Positions 34,752 to 44,637 of a stretch of 64,000 nt of DNA are shown here, in pieces. The translations under genes were made by a program, and so were the position numbers. Position 1 is the stretch's first letter; the number at the start of each line of letters is the position of its first letter. Below the pieces are notes generated by a model, which had not been told where the DNA came from, made no database searches, and worked only from the letters and a program-made list of their open reading frames with translations. This stretch comes from Pseudomonadota bacterium (GTDB lineage Bacteria > Pseudomonadota > Alphaproteobacteria > Paracaedibacterales > CAITNM01): contig JAGOSL010000003.1 of NCBI GenBank assembly GCA_018062345.1, positions 60,850-124,849 of the forward strand, written 5' to 3'.

Positions 34752-37712
34752 ATGTTGAAATATGTTATAAAAATGCTGTTTGTGATTCTATCATTGCATT
34801 TTGTCATAGGAACACTGGAAGCCGCAAGTATTTTAGATAGCCCTCCTGACCCTTTGGCTTTCCCCGACTGTCCACAAGCTGATATAAGAAGCTTTACAAA
34901 ATTTATAGCAACAGTTGACAACTGGTTTTCAACTCAAGATCCAACCGGGAATTTTAAACACCAGGTCTTTCCAAATGGACTGCCAAAAACTCGAGATAGC
35001 TATAATGCTGCTCATACTAATCCTAAGAACGTTTACGCAAGCTGGTACAACTCTCGCCACGCCGTCAGCGCTGCATCAGCGCAGCAAATAGAAGAAGAAA
35101 GAAAAAAACGTGAAGAAGCCGAACAGCGTGTTATCCAAGAAGAGCTGGCTAAAAGAGCCGCAGAGCAACATAATTCTTTGCTTCAACAACAACTTACAAC
35201 AACGAAAAAAGAAAAAGAAACATTCGAACAAAAAGCCTCAGCAGCAGAACAACAGCTTACGGTGGTTGGGCAAAAAGCTGAAATAGCGCAGCTTGATGCC
35301 CTTGTTAGCAAGAATATCCCTAAAGCTGTTGCGAGTGAAGTGCTTACTCTACTCAATCTGCCAGAACATAAAACTCATCAATTTCTTTTTGATGATACTA
35401 CCTACACAGTACATTTAAACGTAGAATTAAAAGATGGCACAGTGACTGAGAAACTGTTCGGTTTTTCCCCAGATCAATATTTCGTTGTCGTTGAAGGATT
35501 TAAAGCCCTAGCTCAACAATATCAATTAATGCAAACAGTTTTTGGAGATTCTCAACGCCCAAAGTATAAGATTATTTTAACACAACGCCCCCCTAAACAG
35601 GAAGGTGAGCCACCTGCACTTAGTACTTTGATGGATTCTTATTACCATTTGATAGAAAATGCTAATCAAATCCCAGATAACTATAAGCAGATGGAAGAAG
35701 ACACGCGAGAGCTTATGCAAGTAATGGCGCAACTTCAAAAATGCTCTAATGAAACTGAAGCTGTAGCACTTATAGAAACACCGCAGTGTCAGCAAGTATT
35801 AAAAAGGGCATCTGTAGATGTGACTAAGCTAATCTCAACCTTTGAACGTCAAAAAAACGGTTTCAGTGATACTTTTCTTGGGTTCTTAGAGGATTTTTTT
35901 GCAAGGCTAGCTGAAGCTAGAGATTTTTCAATTGATGTCAATGGTCTTCTTTTAAAGACCATCCAAAATTTTGATGTCTGCATGAATAATGTGAAATCAG
36001 TATTAGTGGGTTCGTCGCCTACGTATTTTAATCCTTATATCAAAGCATTGGCGGCTGATAGAAAGCAGGTACAACGCTGGATAGAAGAAGAGCAAGAAAG
36101 ACTTATTTCTAGCATTAGAGCAGACACGGAAGTGCAAATGGCTGTTGAATCCATGGTAACACAGGCGGCATCACTTCAGCAGGAGCTGGCTACAGAAATA
36201 AGGGCAATGCAATCCTTAGGAACAGGCTCAGAAAGAGAAAAAAATATTGCACGCAAGCTCAGCTCAAAATTGAAAAAGAAGATTAAAGAATTACCAATCT
36301 TTTATGATTTTATCTCTGATCCATTTTGGTTTTTTGTCATTTTGAATGATGGAAAGCAGTTTATGAAAGAATTCTTTGCCGGAAAATCCAACGCCACCGA
36401 CAATGATTCGAAATTTGTTCTTTTTAGCAGAGATCTTGGTAAATTGGATTTATCTCAGAAGAAAGCTCTTTTTATAAATGTCGTCGACCTTGTAGAAAAT
36501 TTTGAAAATTTTGAAAAACAATATGCTGCTATGAGTTACGATACAAATAAAATTAAATTGCAGCATGTAAAAGACTTTCTCGATTCTTTACGTAAAGTGA
36601 TTAAGAGCGAAAGCGCACAGCCATCAGCTTCGGTTGTGAAAAAATCAGCATACAATACTGTTGAGCCGTTAATTAGGACTCTTGAACTAATTGGTCACGA
36701 TTTAACAATAAGCGCTGATTTAGATCGTTCGCTGCCTCAAAAATTCCGAATGAATAAACTCGTTAGCCTTCTAGATCGAAACAACAGGTATGTAGGAATT
36801 TTGCGTGATATTTCAGACAAATCGTTACTTGATGGCGCATTAAACAGTCCGGATGATGAGCAAATATTGAAGAATTGTTGGGATTATATACAAGAGCAGA
36901 TCCCTGTTGAAAACATAATAACTGTTAAAACCCCAGAGCAAGTTGATGCACAAATAAAAGAGTTATCCAAAGGTAGAGATTTGCTTAGCTCAGTTCCCAA
37001 TCAAGATAAAATCAGTCAGCACTTGGCAGGATTATTATCAGTTTCTCCAGTCGCTACTTCTTCATCCGTAGGTACGCCTTTTCCCGCTCGAAAACCTGGT
37101 ACTCCTTCCTCAGCTAGTGCATCTTCCTCCCCAGTAACACCAGGTGGAGCACGACGACTATCAGCGGCATCCGTAACGCCAGGTGGGTTAGGAATAGCGG
37201 GAATGGGTGCGCCTTTACCGTCAGAAAAAGCAAAGAAATTGCTTTCAGACCTTGAGTTTATTAAGGAAAAAATAACTGAATATGCGCTTGCAAAAGGCTA
37301 TTCAGATCCAACTACAGTGCCTCATCTTAGCCAGTATTATATTGACCTTTCTAGCCGTACAGTGGAAGAAAAACTTCGGACTATTGCAGATTCAGACACC
37401 ACTAATGCACAAGATATTGCTACAGTAAGGTCGAAAGATAAAATTATTAAGCCAATACGTGAGCTTTTAGAAAATCCACAAGCTTTTGCCACGCGTCTAC
37501 TGAATGAGGAAATTCCAAAAGTAGAAAAAGACCTGAATGTTTATGCATCAGATTCTCAGTATGCAACATATCAAGCTGCTTTAGGGCAAGCAAAAGAATC
37601 GCTCACAAATTTGTTGGCAAATGGCGGTGTTACGCTTGACCATGTTGAAGAAATTATTGGACCAGCATACCAGAAAATTAAAGGTGCTAAGGAATGGTCG
37701 GGCATACAATAA
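34752..37712 (+). CDS. Large secreted coiled-coil protein, module-sharing paralogue B
   Basis: A 986-residue protein with signal peptide (to about residue 25), then the module starting DCPQADIRSFTKFI and ending TNPKNVY (residues about 39-97) shared with protein A. A charged coiled coil (EEERKKREEAEQRVIQEELA and on to about residue 150) leads into long helical domains. A Pro/Ser/Thr-rich linker near residues 770-830 contains repeats of the type SVTPGG, followed by a C-terminal helical domain. The body is only distantly similar to protein A, in contrast to the near-identical module. Effector or surface protein inferred; mechanism unknown. Confidence 0.75.
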   Translation: MLKYVIKMLFVILSLHFVIGTLEAASILDSPPDPLAFPDCPQADIRSFTKFIATVDNWFSTQDPTGNFKHQVFPNGLPKTRDSYNAAHTNPKNVYASWYNSRHAVSAASAQQIEEERKKREEAEQRVIQEELAKRAAEQHNSLLQQQLTTTKKEKETFEQKASAAEQQLTVVGQKAEIAQLDALVSKNIPKAVASEVLTLLNLPEHKTHQFLFDDTTYTVHLNVELKDGTVTEKLFGFSPDQYFVVVEGFKALAQQYQLMQTVFGDSQRPKYKIILTQRPPKQEGEPPALSTLMDSYYHLIENANQIPDNYKQMEEDTRELMQVMAQLQKCSNETEAVALIETPQCQQVLKRASVDVTKLISTFERQKNGFSDTFLGFLEDFFARLAEARDFSIDVNGLLLKTIQNFDVCMNNVKSVLVGSSPTYFNPYIKALAADRKQVQRWIEEEQERLISSIRADTEVQMAVESMVTQAASLQQELATEIRAMQSLGTGSEREKNIARKLSSKLKKKIKELPIFYDFISDPFWFFVILNDGKQFMKEFFAGKSNATDNDSKFVLFSRDLGKLDLSQKKALFINVVDLVENFENFEKQYAAMSYDTNKIKLQHVKDFLDSLRKVIKSESAQPSASVVKKSAYNTVEPLIRTLELIGHDLTISADLDRSLPQKFRMNKLVSLLDRNNRYVGILRDISDKSLLDGALNSPDDEQILKNCWDYIQEQIPVENIITVKTPEQVDAQIKELSKGRDLLSSVPNQDKISQHLAGLLSVSPVATSSSVGTPFPARKPGTPSSASASSSPVTPGGARRLSAASVTPGGLGIAGMGAPLPSEKAKKLLSDLEFIKEKITEYALAKGYSDPTTVPHLSQYYIDLSSRTVEEKLRTIADSDTTNAQDIATVRSKDKIIKPIRELLENPQAFATRLLNEEIPKVEKDLNVYASDSQYATYQAALGQAKESLTNLLANGGVTLDHVEEIIGPAYQKIKGAKEWSGIQ
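34866..35049. repeat. 184-bp inverted repeat, right arm
   Basis: Inverted partner of 33343-33526; codes for the same module in protein B. The reading frame is conserved across the arm, so an exchange or inversion would keep both proteins in frame. Confidence 0.9.
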
Positions 37713-37715
37713 AAT

Positions 37716-37737
37716 GGCTAAAAAAATCCTATAAAAT
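37716..37737 (-). promoter_or_regulatory. Shared motif (copy 3 of 3), in the reverse orientation
   Basis: Read on the minus strand this has ATTTTATAGGATTTTTTTAG, as in the two motifs upstream of secreted genes at 14121 and 21204. No minus-strand gene follows, so it is either a chance match, a relic, or a start of an antisense or convergent transcript. Confidence 0.25.
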
Positions 37738-37798
37738 AATTGACTTGATAATAAAATAATGCAATTAATACAGCAGAAGTTCAGGGGTGGGGTGCTAT

Positions 37799-38311
37799 AT
37801 GTTAAGGCTACTTTTTTTAGTTACAACTTTCTTTAGTTTTACTTGGGCTGTCCATGAAAGCTTCACTGATTTTCCGATACATCAAGATCCTTTGGAGCCG
37901 AGCATTGTTTTATCCGCCGCTAGTTTCGATAGTGATTCAGATAATGATTTGCCTGAAGGTAAAGATCACGATGATTGGGAGGATTTAAAAAAAAATATTC
38001 CAGGAGCAGAGAAAGTATTTAATGAGTACCCCCCGCAGAATATTAATCTTCTGGCTAGTGATGTGAAAAAGCAGGAATTTCTTAGACTTCTTACGCGTTT
38101 TGATGGAATAATGTCTGCTTACTTAAAAAATCAGGTTTACCATACCGGTGTTGCTCCCTTTTTTTCACCTGAACAACTTTACCTAGCTACAGGTAGTCAC
38201 TTTAATGATGTGGCACAAGAAATTGCTTCATCGCGTAACCCGAATTCTACATTGGAAAGTTTTATCCGTAATTTAGAAAAAGTTCTCAAAGGTGTTGACG
38301 AAATAATATAG
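37799..38311 (+). CDS. Secreted acidic protein of unknown function
   Basis: I choose ATG 37799 (170 residues) over the GTG at 37787, because GGGGTG lies 6-10 bp before it. A signal peptide ends near TWAV, then an acidic region (DSDSDNDLPEGKDHDDWEDL) and a helical C-terminal half. It lies 86 bp after the 986-residue protein gene and could be co-transcribed with it. No family recognised. Confidence 0.55.
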   Translation: MLRLLFLVTTFFSFTWAVHESFTDFPIHQDPLEPSIVLSAASFDSDSDNDLPEGKDHDDWEDLKKNIPGAEKVFNEYPPQNINLLASDVKKQEFLRLLTRFDGIMSAYLKNQVYHTGVAPFFSPEQLYLATGSHFNDVAQEIASSRNPNSTLESFIRNLEKVLKGVDEII

Positions 38312-38413
38312 TTTAATAAATACGTTATAATTGTTCTCAATCTGGAATTTGACAGACTTTTTGATTTTTGAAAAACTACGTCTATTTTAGAAAAAATATA
38401 TAAGAATATTCCT

Positions 38414-38680
38414 ATGTCCATTATTAAAACTCGCTGCGTGTACCCTCTAAAATACGATGGCAGTATTTTTTGGCTACTTTTCTTCCTGATTTTTTGGCCG
38501 CCGCTTGCCTTCTTTTTGCTGCTTATGAACGCTCGTTTTGTTAAGGTTGATTCAATTTTTTATTTGCGCTATCGGGGCTCTTGGGGTTGGTTGATCTTTT
38601 GGGCGGTTGTGTTTTTTCCCTTAGCAATTCTCATCATGGCAGTTTGCGGTGCAGACGTTATTGAAGAAAAAAATTTTTAA
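38414..38680 (+). CDS. Small inner-membrane protein, two helices
   Basis: An 88-residue protein with two membrane spans (SIFWLLFFLIFWPPLAFFLLL and WLIFWAVVFFPLAILIMAV) linked by a conserved-looking basic loop with VDSIFYLRYRGSWGW. Small proteins of this design are common in Holosporales-like genomes and in Legionella but have no assigned function. It ends overlapping the convergent gene by 4 bp. Confidence 0.6.
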   Translation: MSIIKTRCVYPLKYDGSIFWLLFFLIFWPPLAFFLLLMNARFVKVDSIFYLRYRGSWGWLIFWAVVFFPLAILIMAVCGADVIEEKNF

Positions 38681-39483
38681 GCGTTACTTTTTTCATGGTT
38701 GGCTATCCACAGTTCTAGTGCTATAGCATCAGTTAGTCGCGTCCCCTTGTTAGCAGCTCGCAGTTGTAGAGGTAAAATTGCTTGATGATGCGCTTCGAAA
38801 TAATGCTTATAGCCATTGTGCACAAATGCACAACGCTGATAAGTTTTTAATTTTTCAGACGCCATAATTTCTATGCAGTGTTTGTGTAAATTATCAACAA
38901 AAACAATATGTGTAACATTGGTTTTGTCAGCAAGCCAGTCGTGAACTATGTCTGCTTTGTTGCTGCGCGCATACAGTAAATCTTTGCGCTCAAACCCTAA
39001 TTCTTTGAAAAATTCAATCCGCGCCGGTTCTTCATCTTTAAATCTGCGTGATGAAACAACAATCGTGTAAGCTTCTGAGCTGCGCGCTTCTTCTAAAAAA
39101 GGCATCCAAGCATCTTCTGTTACTTTATACGCAAGCGGTTGATTTTCAAAAACAGAGTAAAGCGTGGTTAAAAAAGGAATAAATCCTTCGGGTGTTGCAT
39201 TAGCAACCGCTTCCCCATAAAAAGCAGATACTGCTCTTAGCATTGCTTCTTTGTGCTGTCGTTGGTTTTCCCAATTAACAGCCATGCAATCAACCTGGCT
39301 AATTGTTTCATCCGCATCAAAAACAAAAACTGCATGCGGCCCAAAATAGTAATCGTTAAACCCGGGAATATTTCTAACATCTGCTATGGAATCAATTTCC
39401 AAAATAGGGGCTGATGCGGCCAAAAAATCTTTACACCCAAAAATAAATAGCGCTAAAAAAAAGTGTTTGTATAAAGTATTCAT
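38677..39483 (-). CDS. Secreted HAD-family phosphatase-like protein (DUF2608 type)
   Basis: A 268-residue protein with a signal peptide ending near DFLAA. HAD motif I is FVFDADETIS (both aspartates present), motif II TIVVSSRRF, and a late motif FVDNLHKHCIEI supplies the acidic residue for Mg2+. This fits DUF2608, a set of exported HAD proteins in Legionella-like and other intracellular bacteria. It probably hydrolyses a phosphate ester in the periplasm or host; substrate unknown. Adjacent genes are unrelated. Confidence 0.75.
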   Translation of the reverse strand: MNTLYKHFFLALFIFGCKDFLAASAPILEIDSIADVRNIPGFNDYYFGPHAVFVFDADETISQVDCMAVNWENQRQHKEAMLRAVSAFYGEAVANATPEGFIPFLTTLYSVFENQPLAYKVTEDAWMPFLEEARSSEAYTIVVSSRRFKDEEPARIEFFKELGFERKDLLYARSNKADIVHDWLADKTNVTHIVFVDNLHKHCIEIMASEKLKTYQRCAFVHNGYKHYFEAHHQAILPLQLRAANKGTRLTDAIALELWIANHEKSNA

Positions 39484-39627
39484 TATGTTGGGTATTTTTT
39501 ATTATGACCTTTCACATGCATTACAGTAATTTAATTATTTGATCAGCTAAATTTATATTGAAAAAATATATAATGTTTATTATATAACAATAATCATTTC
39601 TTTTCGTATGTTTTAAAAGGGTAATTA

Positions 39628-42600
39628 ATGCGTAAAATTTTAAACTGTATTGTTCTTTTTTCTTTTACATTTCATCAGCTTGTTTGGGCAATTCCCCTTA
39701 ATTGGGAACCTGAATTTGAAAGCGCTAGTGTGCTCCCTTATCACGATGATGCACAGGGGCGCAGATGGCTATTAGTTAGCAAAAAAACTTACAATGAACG
39801 AGAATATGACGCACCTTCCTGGGGAGACTTCGGAGGAAAAGTAGAGCAGGGTGAACAAGCAATTCAAACTGCTGTTCGTGAATTATCTGAAGAAACTGCA
39901 GGGCAAATCACTACAACTGAAGCAGAATTACTTAATGAATCTTTTCATCAAATAGATATGAAAAATTCTCCCTTTGGCGGAAGTATTCGTCGTCATACGA
40001 TTTTCTTTAAAAAAATGAATGAAATGTTTATGCCAGCAGTTGAATCTGGCATTGAAGCTGGTCCCACAAGTAATGGTGGCCGTGAAGTTTCTCAATACCA
40101 GTGGATTTTAGCAACTGATCTAGCGAAATTGTCAGAACCTGCTATTTTTGGCAATGTGCTCGGCAAATATATTCCAGATCAACTACGCGTTGAATCAATA
40201 GTTGCTAATCAAAAACCAGAACACTTTAGTATTCCCTTTTTTGTGCTACTTCAGCAGTTAGCTGTAAAAAAATTTTTAATAAAGGGGCAACACTCCCAAA
40301 CATTTTCGCAAATTGCTTTTACTAAATCAGGTTTTCAAGACTGGCGATTAGTGCACTCTGGCACTCTAACTACTGATGCTCAAAGGGAAAGACAGCTGCA
40401 AATAGCGTTAGGCAGCCCAAGAATTTTAGAAGGATTTTCACCTTTAGAAATAGCCTTAGAAATTGATGATAAAAAACGCCAAATTTTAGAATTCGACCCA
40501 TTAGAATCAATTCAAGCGAATGCGCCATCAATCGAGTTGCGTTTATTACATAAGCCTACTGGTATAGCTAACGCATATCCCTTAGCGCCTAATTCACCAA
40601 ACTTTTGGCATGTGAATTCTGTAGATCACGACCTTGCGCAATTGATGCATACTAATGCATTGCGTGCTCAAGTTTTAAAACAATTGACGCAAGCCCTACC
40701 TCAATTACAAATGCCGCAGCTAAAAAGTAAGCAAAAGCCAGGCACAACCGATACGAAATATTCCGTTGAAGTGAAAGACCTTAAAACTAAAAACCATCCA
40801 ACTAATTCCGCATCCATAACATGGGAAAAACTCCCCACCATGACCGATGCACAGTTGCGGCATTTATTAGGAAACCAGCTTGATCTCAACAATACAGCTG
40901 CAGTTTTACAAGCATACAAAGAAAAAGTAAGAAGTATGCGTTCTTTTTCCCAGCAAGCAGAAACAATTACCCATCCAAGTTTTGTGGACGCTGTAGAAGC
41001 CGTTTTTGCACAAGAACGCGCCCATCCTGAACTATTTACAGCTTACCATGGGTGCACAGCTGAAGTTCATTTCTTAAACACAGTTTATTCAGTCCTTTCT
41101 GATATGCTAGGACTTCCTAAACGCGCTGTGAATTGGAGGCTATTTGATTACGCATCACGCCGTTATCCAAATGTTAAGGCTGCATTTTCAGATACAGCAC
41201 AATCAACAATTCAAGAGTTTGGTTACCTGAATCCTTTCGAAATATTAGTTGCGGCTAATGCGGCTTTAACAGGTAATCCTGAGCATGATGGGTGCCGCAC
41301 ATTAACATACTGGAAGCAAAGCCATTCAGAAGTTTCTCTCAATTTAGAACATGTATTAAGTGATGTGTTCAAAGGTGTGGGCTTAAATTCAATGCAAGCT
41401 TTGGAAATTGCAGGTCGTTTACACCAAGTATTTGCAGATCAATATTATGTAGAAGACCCAGAGGCACTAACTCAGAAACGTCGCGTCGGTATTTTACGGC
41501 AAATATTTTCACATCCAGAAGCTATTGAAGAGCAAATAGCTCTTTCAGGCTGGTATTTTAATAACCCACTTTTCTTTAATGATATTCAACAACCTGATGG
41601 AAGTGCTTTCAGCATTTATGATGGTTTGGAAGAAGGTGATAGTGCGTGGATGAAAGAATTGCCAACAGCCCTGCGCTTTATGACACACATACGAGCTGGC
41701 GATAGTATTGAAATGCACAAAAATATTAAAAGGTATAATGGGCTAGTACCAAATGGTTTAAGGCCTTTTAATCTTTTCGATTACGAAGTTCGCTTGTTTG
41801 CCGGAAAAGATCCAGCTTTGGTGAAAACACATTATTATCCTGCAGATCCAGCAGATGCAAATAGAGAAAGTAATATTGTAACGGCAACGCGCGCAACTCT
41901 AGAAAATCGTTTAGAAGGTGTAGAATTACCTATACGCTCATTCTACGATTTTTATACAGCCCATAAGCTTTTACAGATTATTATAAAAAACCAATTAAAT
42001 ATCCAAGTTTCTTCCCCTTCTGTTTCTTTAGAACAGTTTAAAGTTGCTGTTGCGCAAGGAGACCGAGAAGCAATGGAAGTCTACTTACAAGATCCTTCTA
42101 CCCACGCAGTACGGTTTAATGAAACTGATATTATTACAGGTGAAGAAAGAGAATTTAACTTACTTGATTACATGGCAATGGTTGGCATGCGTCATACTAT
42201 GGCTATAGATTCCATTTATGCCAGTGCAATCACAAGAAAAGAGGGGCTTTTTGCCAATATCACAAGTTTCACAGAAAGCCCATATGCTACCCATGCCTTG
42301 CTAAGAGAGGGGTTAAGCTCGTTAATGCTATTGGGGTGGGATGGTAGTCTTACAACGCAACTTCGTTTTGCCTTTTTTAATCCTAGATCACAAGAAGCAA
42401 ACAACAAAAATAAGCTTTCTGGATCATTTATAGAAATGTCTATAGCAGGATTAATAGAGCGTACAGACGAAAGAAAATGGATAAAATTTCGAGAATCTGT
42501 TGGTGCATCTACCAACTATGCCCAGCTTCCAGATGCTTTTTGGCAAGAATTAGTAAGTGGCAACCATCTTCATAATTTTTTAAGAAGTGGGTTGATTAAT

Positions 42601-43932
42601 GATATGAAATTAGATAAGTGGGGGGCAATTGTTGCTGGATTATCTAGAGCAGGCATTAGTGAAGAACAATTGTATAAAGATTATGGTGAATCAATTCTTA
42701 CAATCTTTCACCCAGATAAAGTCAAGAACCAAAATATCTGCTTTCTTAAGCTAGTCTCGCAAGATACGTGTGAACATATTCTTAGAAAACTTGTTGGAAT
42801 TTCTGGCTCCCAAGCGGTATTGGATACTTTGAAAAATTTTGATAAGCCAGAGTCTGAATATCATTCATTCAGTACACACAATTATCATTTAGGAGCTACA
42901 CTAAGTTTATTTCAAGAACTTGGTTTGATAGATTTTTCATGGCTGGGTCTATCAACCATTTTTTACTCACTAGAACCACTTGCAGCTTGCGAAATTTTGA
43001 AAATGGCAAAAAATTTGGGTCAAGCAGTACCTTCTTATTTATTCTCTAGTGTTTGGGTGAATTTAAGCCCTGAAGACGCACAACAATATGCAGATGATCC
43101 AGAATGGGCAGGTGATCTGTTTGCAACGTTTAGATATACCAACCCTATGCAGTATTCTACTCTTTCTGCTAATGAAAAGAAGGCTTTATACAAGCAGTTA
43201 TACAGTCTGGCTTTTAAAAAAGGAGCATTAACTGATTTGTCCCCAGATGCAATTAAACCAGACATAATGCAAGAATGGTTTGGCGAGTTATCTGAAGAGG
43301 CTAAGCAAGCAATCTTGGCATCTCCTATGTTTAATGCTAATGCAACGCAAACATTTGGTTTTCCAAGCCAATATATAGATGATCAAGCTATTGAAGCTTT
43401 AAGGGAAAGCTTATTCCCATCAACGCAAGCTGGCATTGATTTCATCTTAAAAGAAGTGCAGAAACCAATTGAAAATACAGAGTGGTTAAGCAAGTTGCTT
43501 CAGCCATTTATTCTGCCCACATTCAACGTAATTTTAGAAGATATTAGGCAGAATAGTTGCAACAATAAGGTTGTAACGCCTCTTGCGCTTGCTTTATTTG
43601 CAAATGCTGCCGATATAGCTCCTGTGACTGAGGGTCATGATAGTATATCAAAAGTGCTGTATTCAGAATCAGCATTGCTTTTGTCTGCACAGGAAATTGC
43701 TAATGCTATTCATAATAATCTATGGAATTTCAAAAGTTCCAAATTTATATATCCTAAAATAATAGATTTTGAACCGTTATTAAAAGCTCGTTTCGCTGCA
43801 GTGCAAGATGAAGTCAAAACGTACGTAGTTGCAGACCAAGAAAATATTCGTAATTTTTTAAATGATTCTGGAGCTCAGTATATGCGAGCGTCAGTCAAAG
43901 CATTCTTGGAATATTTAATCGCTCAAAATTAA
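39628..43932 (+). CDS. Very large secreted protein with N-terminal Nudix hydrolase domain
   Basis: A 1434-residue protein with a signal peptide (to about residue 21). Residues about 30-190 form a Nudix domain: the box GGKVEQGEQAIQTAVREL-SEETAGQ at 68-93 keeps the G-x5-E-x7-RE-x2-EE core, with the usual G after EE-x replaced by A one position early. Upstream is a strand with RRWLLVSKK. Nudix enzymes cleave nucleoside diphosphate derivatives. The remaining 1200 residues are unknown; a segment FTAYHGCTAEVHFLNTVYSV (near 470) is globular. An exported Nudix enzyme of this size is unusual and effector-like. A strong terminator follows. Confidence 0.75.
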   Translation: MRKILNCIVLFSFTFHQLVWAIPLNWEPEFESASVLPYHDDAQGRRWLLVSKKTYNEREYDAPSWGDFGGKVEQGEQAIQTAVRELSEETAGQITTTEAELLNESFHQIDMKNSPFGGSIRRHTIFFKKMNEMFMPAVESGIEAGPTSNGGREVSQYQWILATDLAKLSEPAIFGNVLGKYIPDQLRVESIVANQKPEHFSIPFFVLLQQLAVKKFLIKGQHSQTFSQIAFTKSGFQDWRLVHSGTLTTDAQRERQLQIALGSPRILEGFSPLEIALEIDDKKRQILEFDPLESIQANAPSIELRLLHKPTGIANAYPLAPNSPNFWHVNSVDHDLAQLMHTNALRAQVLKQLTQALPQLQMPQLKSKQKPGTTDTKYSVEVKDLKTKNHPTNSASITWEKLPTMTDAQLRHLLGNQLDLNNTAAVLQAYKEKVRSMRSFSQQAETITHPSFVDAVEAVFAQERAHPELFTAYHGCTAEVHFLNTVYSVLSDMLGLPKRAVNWRLFDYASRRYPNVKAAFSDTAQSTIQEFGYLNPFEILVAANAALTGNPEHDGCRTLTYWKQSHSEVSLNLEHVLSDVFKGVGLNSMQALEIAGRLHQVFADQYYVEDPEALTQKRRVGILRQIFSHPEAIEEQIALSGWYFNNPLFFNDIQQPDGSAFSIYDGLEEGDSAWMKELPTALRFMTHIRAGDSIEMHKNIKRYNGLVPNGLRPFNLFDYEVRLFAGKDPALVKTHYYPADPADANRESNIVTATRATLENRLEGVELPIRSFYDFYTAHKLLQIIIKNQLNIQVSSPSVSLEQFKVAVAQGDREAMEVYLQDPSTHAVRFNETDIITGEEREFNLLDYMAMVGMRHTMAIDSIYASAITRKEGLFANITSFTESPYATHALLREGLSSLMLLGWDGSLTTQLRFAFFNPRSQEANNKNKLSGSFIEMSIAGLIERTDERKWIKFRESVGASTNYAQLPDAFWQELVSGNHLHNFLRSGLINDMKLDKWGAIVAGLSRAGISEEQLYKDYGESILTIFHPDKVKNQNICFLKLVSQDTCEHILRKLVGISGSQAVLDTLKNFDKPESEYHSFSTHNYHLGATLSLFQELGLIDFSWLGLSTIFYSLEPLAACEILKMAKNLGQAVPSYLFSSVWVNLSPEDAQQYADDPEWAGDLFATFRYTNPMQYSTLSANEKKALYKQLYSLAFKKGALTDLSPDAIKPDIMQEWFGELSEEAKQAILASPMFNANATQTFGFPSQYIDDQAIEALRESLFPSTQAGIDFILKEVQKPIENTEWLSKLLQPFILPTFNVILEDIRQNSCNNKVVTPLALALFANAADIAPVTEGHDSISKVLYSESALLLSAQEIANAIHNNLWNFKSSKFIYPKIIDFEPLLKARFAAVQDEVKTYVVADQENIRNFLNDSGAQYMRASVKAFLEYLIAQN

Positions 43933-43933
43933 A

Positions 43934-43961
43934 AAGTAGAGGCGGCTCTTCGCCTCTACTT
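43934..43961. terminator. Bidirectional terminator hairpin
   Basis: Perfect 11-bp stem (43934-43944 with 43951-43961) and six-base loop between convergent genes. The T-run on the minus strand serves the pseudouridine synthase, which reads into the stem with its stop codon. Confidence 0.85.
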
Positions 43962-44637
43962 AATTGGTATTCGGGTTCGTAAGCTTTAATGCAGCCATTG
44001 CTTGCTCAAACGCTTGTGGTAGTGGGGCGTTAAGTGTGATTTTTTCTTTTTTTGCATACAAGGGAACCGTCATTTCAAAGCAGTGTAGACAAAGTGAATA
44101 ACTCTTATCTCTTTTTCCATAAATTTGGTCCCCCACAATTGCATGGCCAATAGCTTGCAGATGAATTCTTAGTTGATGGGTGCGTCCGGTAATGGGGGTA
44201 AGTTTTACAAGAGTTGCAAGGTCTGACTGCTGCATTACTTCGTAACGAGTAAGTGCTGGCTGCCCTTTTTCATCAACTTTCCCCCACCAAGAACGTTTAT
44301 CTCCAGATTTTTTAGCAATAGGCAGTTTAATTTCACCACTTTGCGTCTTAATAACTCCATGAACAACGGCAAGGTATGTTTTTCCAATCTTGCGCTCTTG
44401 AAAAAGCTCGCTCAATCTTTTCAGGGCAACTTTGTTTCTGCCCAAAATTAGGCAACCTGTAGTATCTTTATCTAATCTGTGTGCTAACTCCGGCCTTTTC
44501 GGCAAGCCAAAGCGCAAATCATCCAAGTAATCTTCAAGGGTTGTCATTTTCTGCCCAGCGCCTTTATGTACAGGAAGTCCAGCGGGTTTATTAATTGCCA
44601 ACATCAAGGCATCTTTATAAATTACCTCAAGGGCCAT
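43960..44637 (-). CDS. RluA-family pseudouridine synthase
   Basis: A synthase that isomerises uridines in ribosomal or transfer RNA. I choose ATG 44637 (225 residues), where family sequence begins with LEVIYKDALMLAINKPAGLPVHKG and GGAAAG precedes the start; the longer frame to 44718 adds only a hydrophobic stretch. The catalytic aspartate is in ELAHRLDKDTTGCLILGRN. Later motifs RTHQLRIHLQAIGHAIVGDQ and YG are typical of the RluC/RluD branch. No S4 domain is present. Confidence 0.88.
   Translation of the reverse strand: MALEVIYKDALMLAINKPAGLPVHKGAGQKMTTLEDYLDDLRFGLPKRPELAHRLDKDTTGCLILGRNKVALKRLSELFQERKIGKTYLAVVHGVIKTQSGEIKLPIAKKSGDKRSWWGKVDEKGQPALTRYEVMQQSDLATLVKLTPITGRTHQLRIHLQAIGHAIVGDQIYGKRDKSYSLCLHCFEMTVPLYAKKEKITLNAPLPQAFEQAMAALKLTNPNTN

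Noticed and set aside
39628-43932. ADP-ribosyltransferase-like reading of the YHGC segment near residue 470
   Set aside because: Only a short YHG similarity; the further residues needed for such a fold are not recognisable.
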